From positions 124,001 through 188,000 of the forward strand of contig JBJECE010000028.1 in assembly GCA_051870755.1 (NCBI GenBank): 64,000 nucleotides of DNA, written 5' to 3'. Position 1 is the first letter of the stretch. Every line of letters begins with the position of its first letter. Of the stretch, positions 62,339-64,000 are shown in pieces. The translations under genes were made by a program, and so were the position numbers. The stretch comes from W0P28-013 sp051870755 (GTDB lineage Bacteria > Bacteroidota > Bacteroidia > Bacteroidales > Paludibacteraceae). The notes under the pieces were generated by a model. That model ran no database searches, was not told the origin of the DNA, and saw only the letters and a list, made by a program, of their open reading frames with translations.

Positions 62339-63937
62339 TTATTTACTTGGCATAGCTATTGGTGGGTACGACAAAATAGTTGTCTTGTCACCAACGCATT
62401 TTATGTTCTTAAAGAATATTTCCTGACCGGGTTTCAACGATTTCATCAGACTTAATTGATCATCCGAGAATGCGTTGGTGGGCGAAGATTTAGTCGTATT
62501 ACCACCACGCACGGTTGCTACCATTTCAAAGTCGGCAATGCGGAAGTTGGCTTTTAACAATCCGTCGGCATATTGTGCAACGAATTTCGCCTCCAATAAT
62601 TGTTTGCGCGTGGGTGCTTTTTGGTAGCCTTCGATGTTGGGGTTATAGTCCACCACATTACCATTAGCATCGGTATAACGCAGGAACGGAGCAGGGTCGG
62701 GGAGTGCTTTCACACGGAACAAACTGCTGCCCATGGGGACGATTTTGCCTTCAACATCCGCCGATACGGTAATTTTGACTTCGCTGTTGCTGGTAGGTTT
62801 GCAGATGTAGTACGAACCGTTTTTGGTCAGTGTACCACCGGAGATGTCGACTTTCACTTTTGAGTCGCTGACACCCGGTACCGAAATCTTCAAACGGTTA
62901 TTGAAACCTTTATAAACAACATTCATATCCTCGTTAGCAATGGTTGCCGACGGTTCTCCGACTGTATATTCGTCTTTGAATGGGTATTCGCGCGGAACGC
63001 CATCGTTGCCTTTCAAGACAATTTTACCAGAGAACGGGAATGTACCGATAGTATTGCAACTTGCAGTGTATGTCTCACTTGCCAATTTGTTGTTGCCGAT
63101 ATAATATTCCGGCACCTTGGTCGAGTCCACAGCCGATAAAACGATTTTGGCTTTATATTGACCGCCTTGCATCACATGTTTAGAGTTCGGTATGACGAAC
63201 GCTTCGATTTTGTTGACACGGAAGTCGCCGGCATCGGTTTGGGCTTTGAAGTATTGGATTAACTCTTGCTCGGTGGTCAGAATGTCATTTTCGTATTTCG
63301 ACAATTGTGTCGTTACGGCAATAATAGGCATAGACTCGAACGTAGCATTCAACCACGGTACTAATTCCGTACCGTGCGAGTTCATCGAAGGCTCGGTGGT
63401 AAAACGCTTTTCGTAAATCTCAATATGTGTCGAGTCGTCGCCGAACATGTGCTCCACAAAATGGCGATATTCTTCGAGCAGACGTTTGAACTCTTGTCCT
63501 TTTTCGGTGCCGTTTTTCTCGTCATTTCCGATGAAGTAGTTACTTGCGATGTCGGTATTGTCTTTGGTTACCAATTTGTAGTTATTGACGGTGTCTGCAC
63601 CGACTTCAACCTTGTCGGCCATCATTATCAGGTCGGCTTTGGCTTGGTGTATAAAGTTGATTAGACTATCGCTTTTTTGACGAACCAGATTCGCTTTATC
63701 CAACCATTCGCCGACTTTTTCGGGGTTTTGTTGGTACAGATAATCCATCTCGTCGTAGAGTGCGGAATTTTGTTTTTGACCCGTTTGAATATTGGAAATC
63801 AGACTATTATCCACCATCAAAAAGCCATTCAAAATATCCGCCGATACATTCAGCGCCAACATAGCGGTTAGCACCAAATACATCATACCTATCATTTTCT
63901 GCCGCGGGGTTTCCGGGCAATTTGCTGCGCCACTCAT
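62339..63937 (-). CDS. porM: T9SS motor subunit PorM/GldM
   Basis: A 532-residue inner-membrane protein. After a short cytoplasmic start (MSGAANCPETPRQ) comes the single transmembrane helix MIGMMYLVLTAMLALNVSADI with the essential polar residues, then a long periplasmic part of a helical D1 domain (GFLMVDNSL, EFKRLLEEYRHFVEH) and Ig-like D2-D4 domains. With PorL it forms the proton-driven motor that powers type IX secretion and pushes torque to the PorK/N ring. It is the upstream neighbour of porN. Confidence 0.96.
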   Translation of the reverse strand: MSGAANCPETPRQKMIGMMYLVLTAMLALNVSADILNGFLMVDNSLISNIQTGQKQNSALYDEMDYLYQQNPEKVGEWLDKANLVRQKSDSLINFIHQAKADLIMMADKVEVGADTVNNYKLVTKDNTDIASNYFIGNDEKNGTEKGQEFKRLLEEYRHFVEHMFGDDSTHIEIYEKRFTTEPSMNSHGTELVPWLNATFESMPIIAVTTQLSKYENDILTTEQELIQYFKAQTDAGDFRVNKIEAFVIPNSKHVMQGGQYKAKIVLSAVDSTKVPEYYIGNNKLASETYTASCNTIGTFPFSGKIVLKGNDGVPREYPFKDEYTVGEPSATIANEDMNVVYKGFNNRLKISVPGVSDSKVKVDISGGTLTKNGSYYICKPTSNSEVKITVSADVEGKIVPMGSSLFRVKALPDPAPFLRYTDANGNVVDYNPNIEGYQKAPTRKQLLEAKFVAQYADGLLKANFRIADFEMVATVRGGNTTKSSPTNAFSDDQLSLMKSLKPGQEIFFKNIKCVGDKTTILSYPPIAMPSK

Positions 63938-63984
63938 TACAATATTAGTTTAGGGTGATTGACAAAAACAGAGATACTTTCATA

Positions 63985-64000
63985 TTATGCGTTAATGGCA
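63985..64000 (-). CDS. Probable last codons of porL/gldL
   Basis: A reading frame entering from the right edge ends AINA then TAA at 63987, 47 bases before porM. PorL is expected here from the conserved porKLMN order. Only four codons are visible, and a second frame also has a stop nearby, so the assignment rests on context. Confidence 0.35.

Noticed and set aside
1..64000. CRISPR array or insertion sequence
   Set aside because: No regularly spaced repeats of 25-40 bases with unique spacers and no transposase or terminal inverted repeats with target duplication were seen. The repeat blocks at 36452-37089 are coding.

Overview
The window looks like a chromosomal segment of a Bacteroidota species, most likely in Bacteroidales. 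The direct evidence is a recurring upstream signature (TTG, 19-21 bases, TAnnTTTG), the type IX secretion genes porM and porN with a trace of porL, a T9SS-sorted cargo protein, a lipoprotein Omp85 of the TamL type, and Bacteroidota-specific families (DUF4292, DUF4476, DUF5063, single-MCE lipid-transport protein). No gliding genes beyond the T9SS core are seen. The order assignment is an inference. There is no rRNA, no tRNA that I could recognise, no CRISPR array and no transposase.

Layout. 1-7.9 kb (minus strand): an RNase D-like exonuclease cut by the window edge, DUF5063, YgiQ radical SAM, a Wzi/RemB-like barrel, ribE, a decayed winged-helix gene relic and a lipoprotein dipeptidyl peptidase III. 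8.0-9.7 kb (plus): rarA and a DUF4476 protein. 9.7-12.1 kb (minus): an eamA - Cys-rich CWC - nhaC operon. 12.2-15.4 kb (minus): a restriction-modification pair whose M subunit carries its own PD-(D/E)xK nuclease domain (BcgI-like) and whose S gene is knocked out of frame at an A6 tract. 15.4-15.7 kb: a 123-bp palindrome with no gene. 15.7-19.4 kb (minus): alaS-trpS. 19.7-33.8 kb (plus): an M23 peptidase, the RelA/SpoT enzyme, a TolC-MacA-MacB-LytS-LytTR efflux operon, then dut-TPR-DUF4292-EnvC. 33.9-43.0 kb (minus): a barrel protein and a 1,234-residue T9SS cargo with eight 51-residue repeats, then lptD-slyD-aroC. 43.3-50.5 kb (plus): amidase, MCE protein, dnaA with a 365-bp upstream region, miaA, TPR membrane protein, ribH and a secreted orphan. 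50.5-58.6 kb (minus): tamL, a C69 peptidase, an M3 peptidase, clpP and clpX. 58.8-59.5 kb (plus): a SpoU methyltransferase. 59.6-64 kb (minus): porL(end)-porM-porN-ompA.

How the genes fit together. Much of the window serves the envelope: LptD and TamL build the outer membrane, PorL/M/N drive secretion of proteins like the repeat cargo, and EnvC-like and M23 proteins with an N-acetylmuramoyl-L-alanine amidase act on peptidoglycan. A MacAB-TolC pump has its own histidine kinase and response regulator. Housekeeping genes (alaS, trpS, dnaA, miaA, clpXP, ribE, ribH, dut, aroC, relA/spoT) fill the rest. The accessory part is the restriction-modification locus and the palindrome beside it, which are the best places to look for something new.
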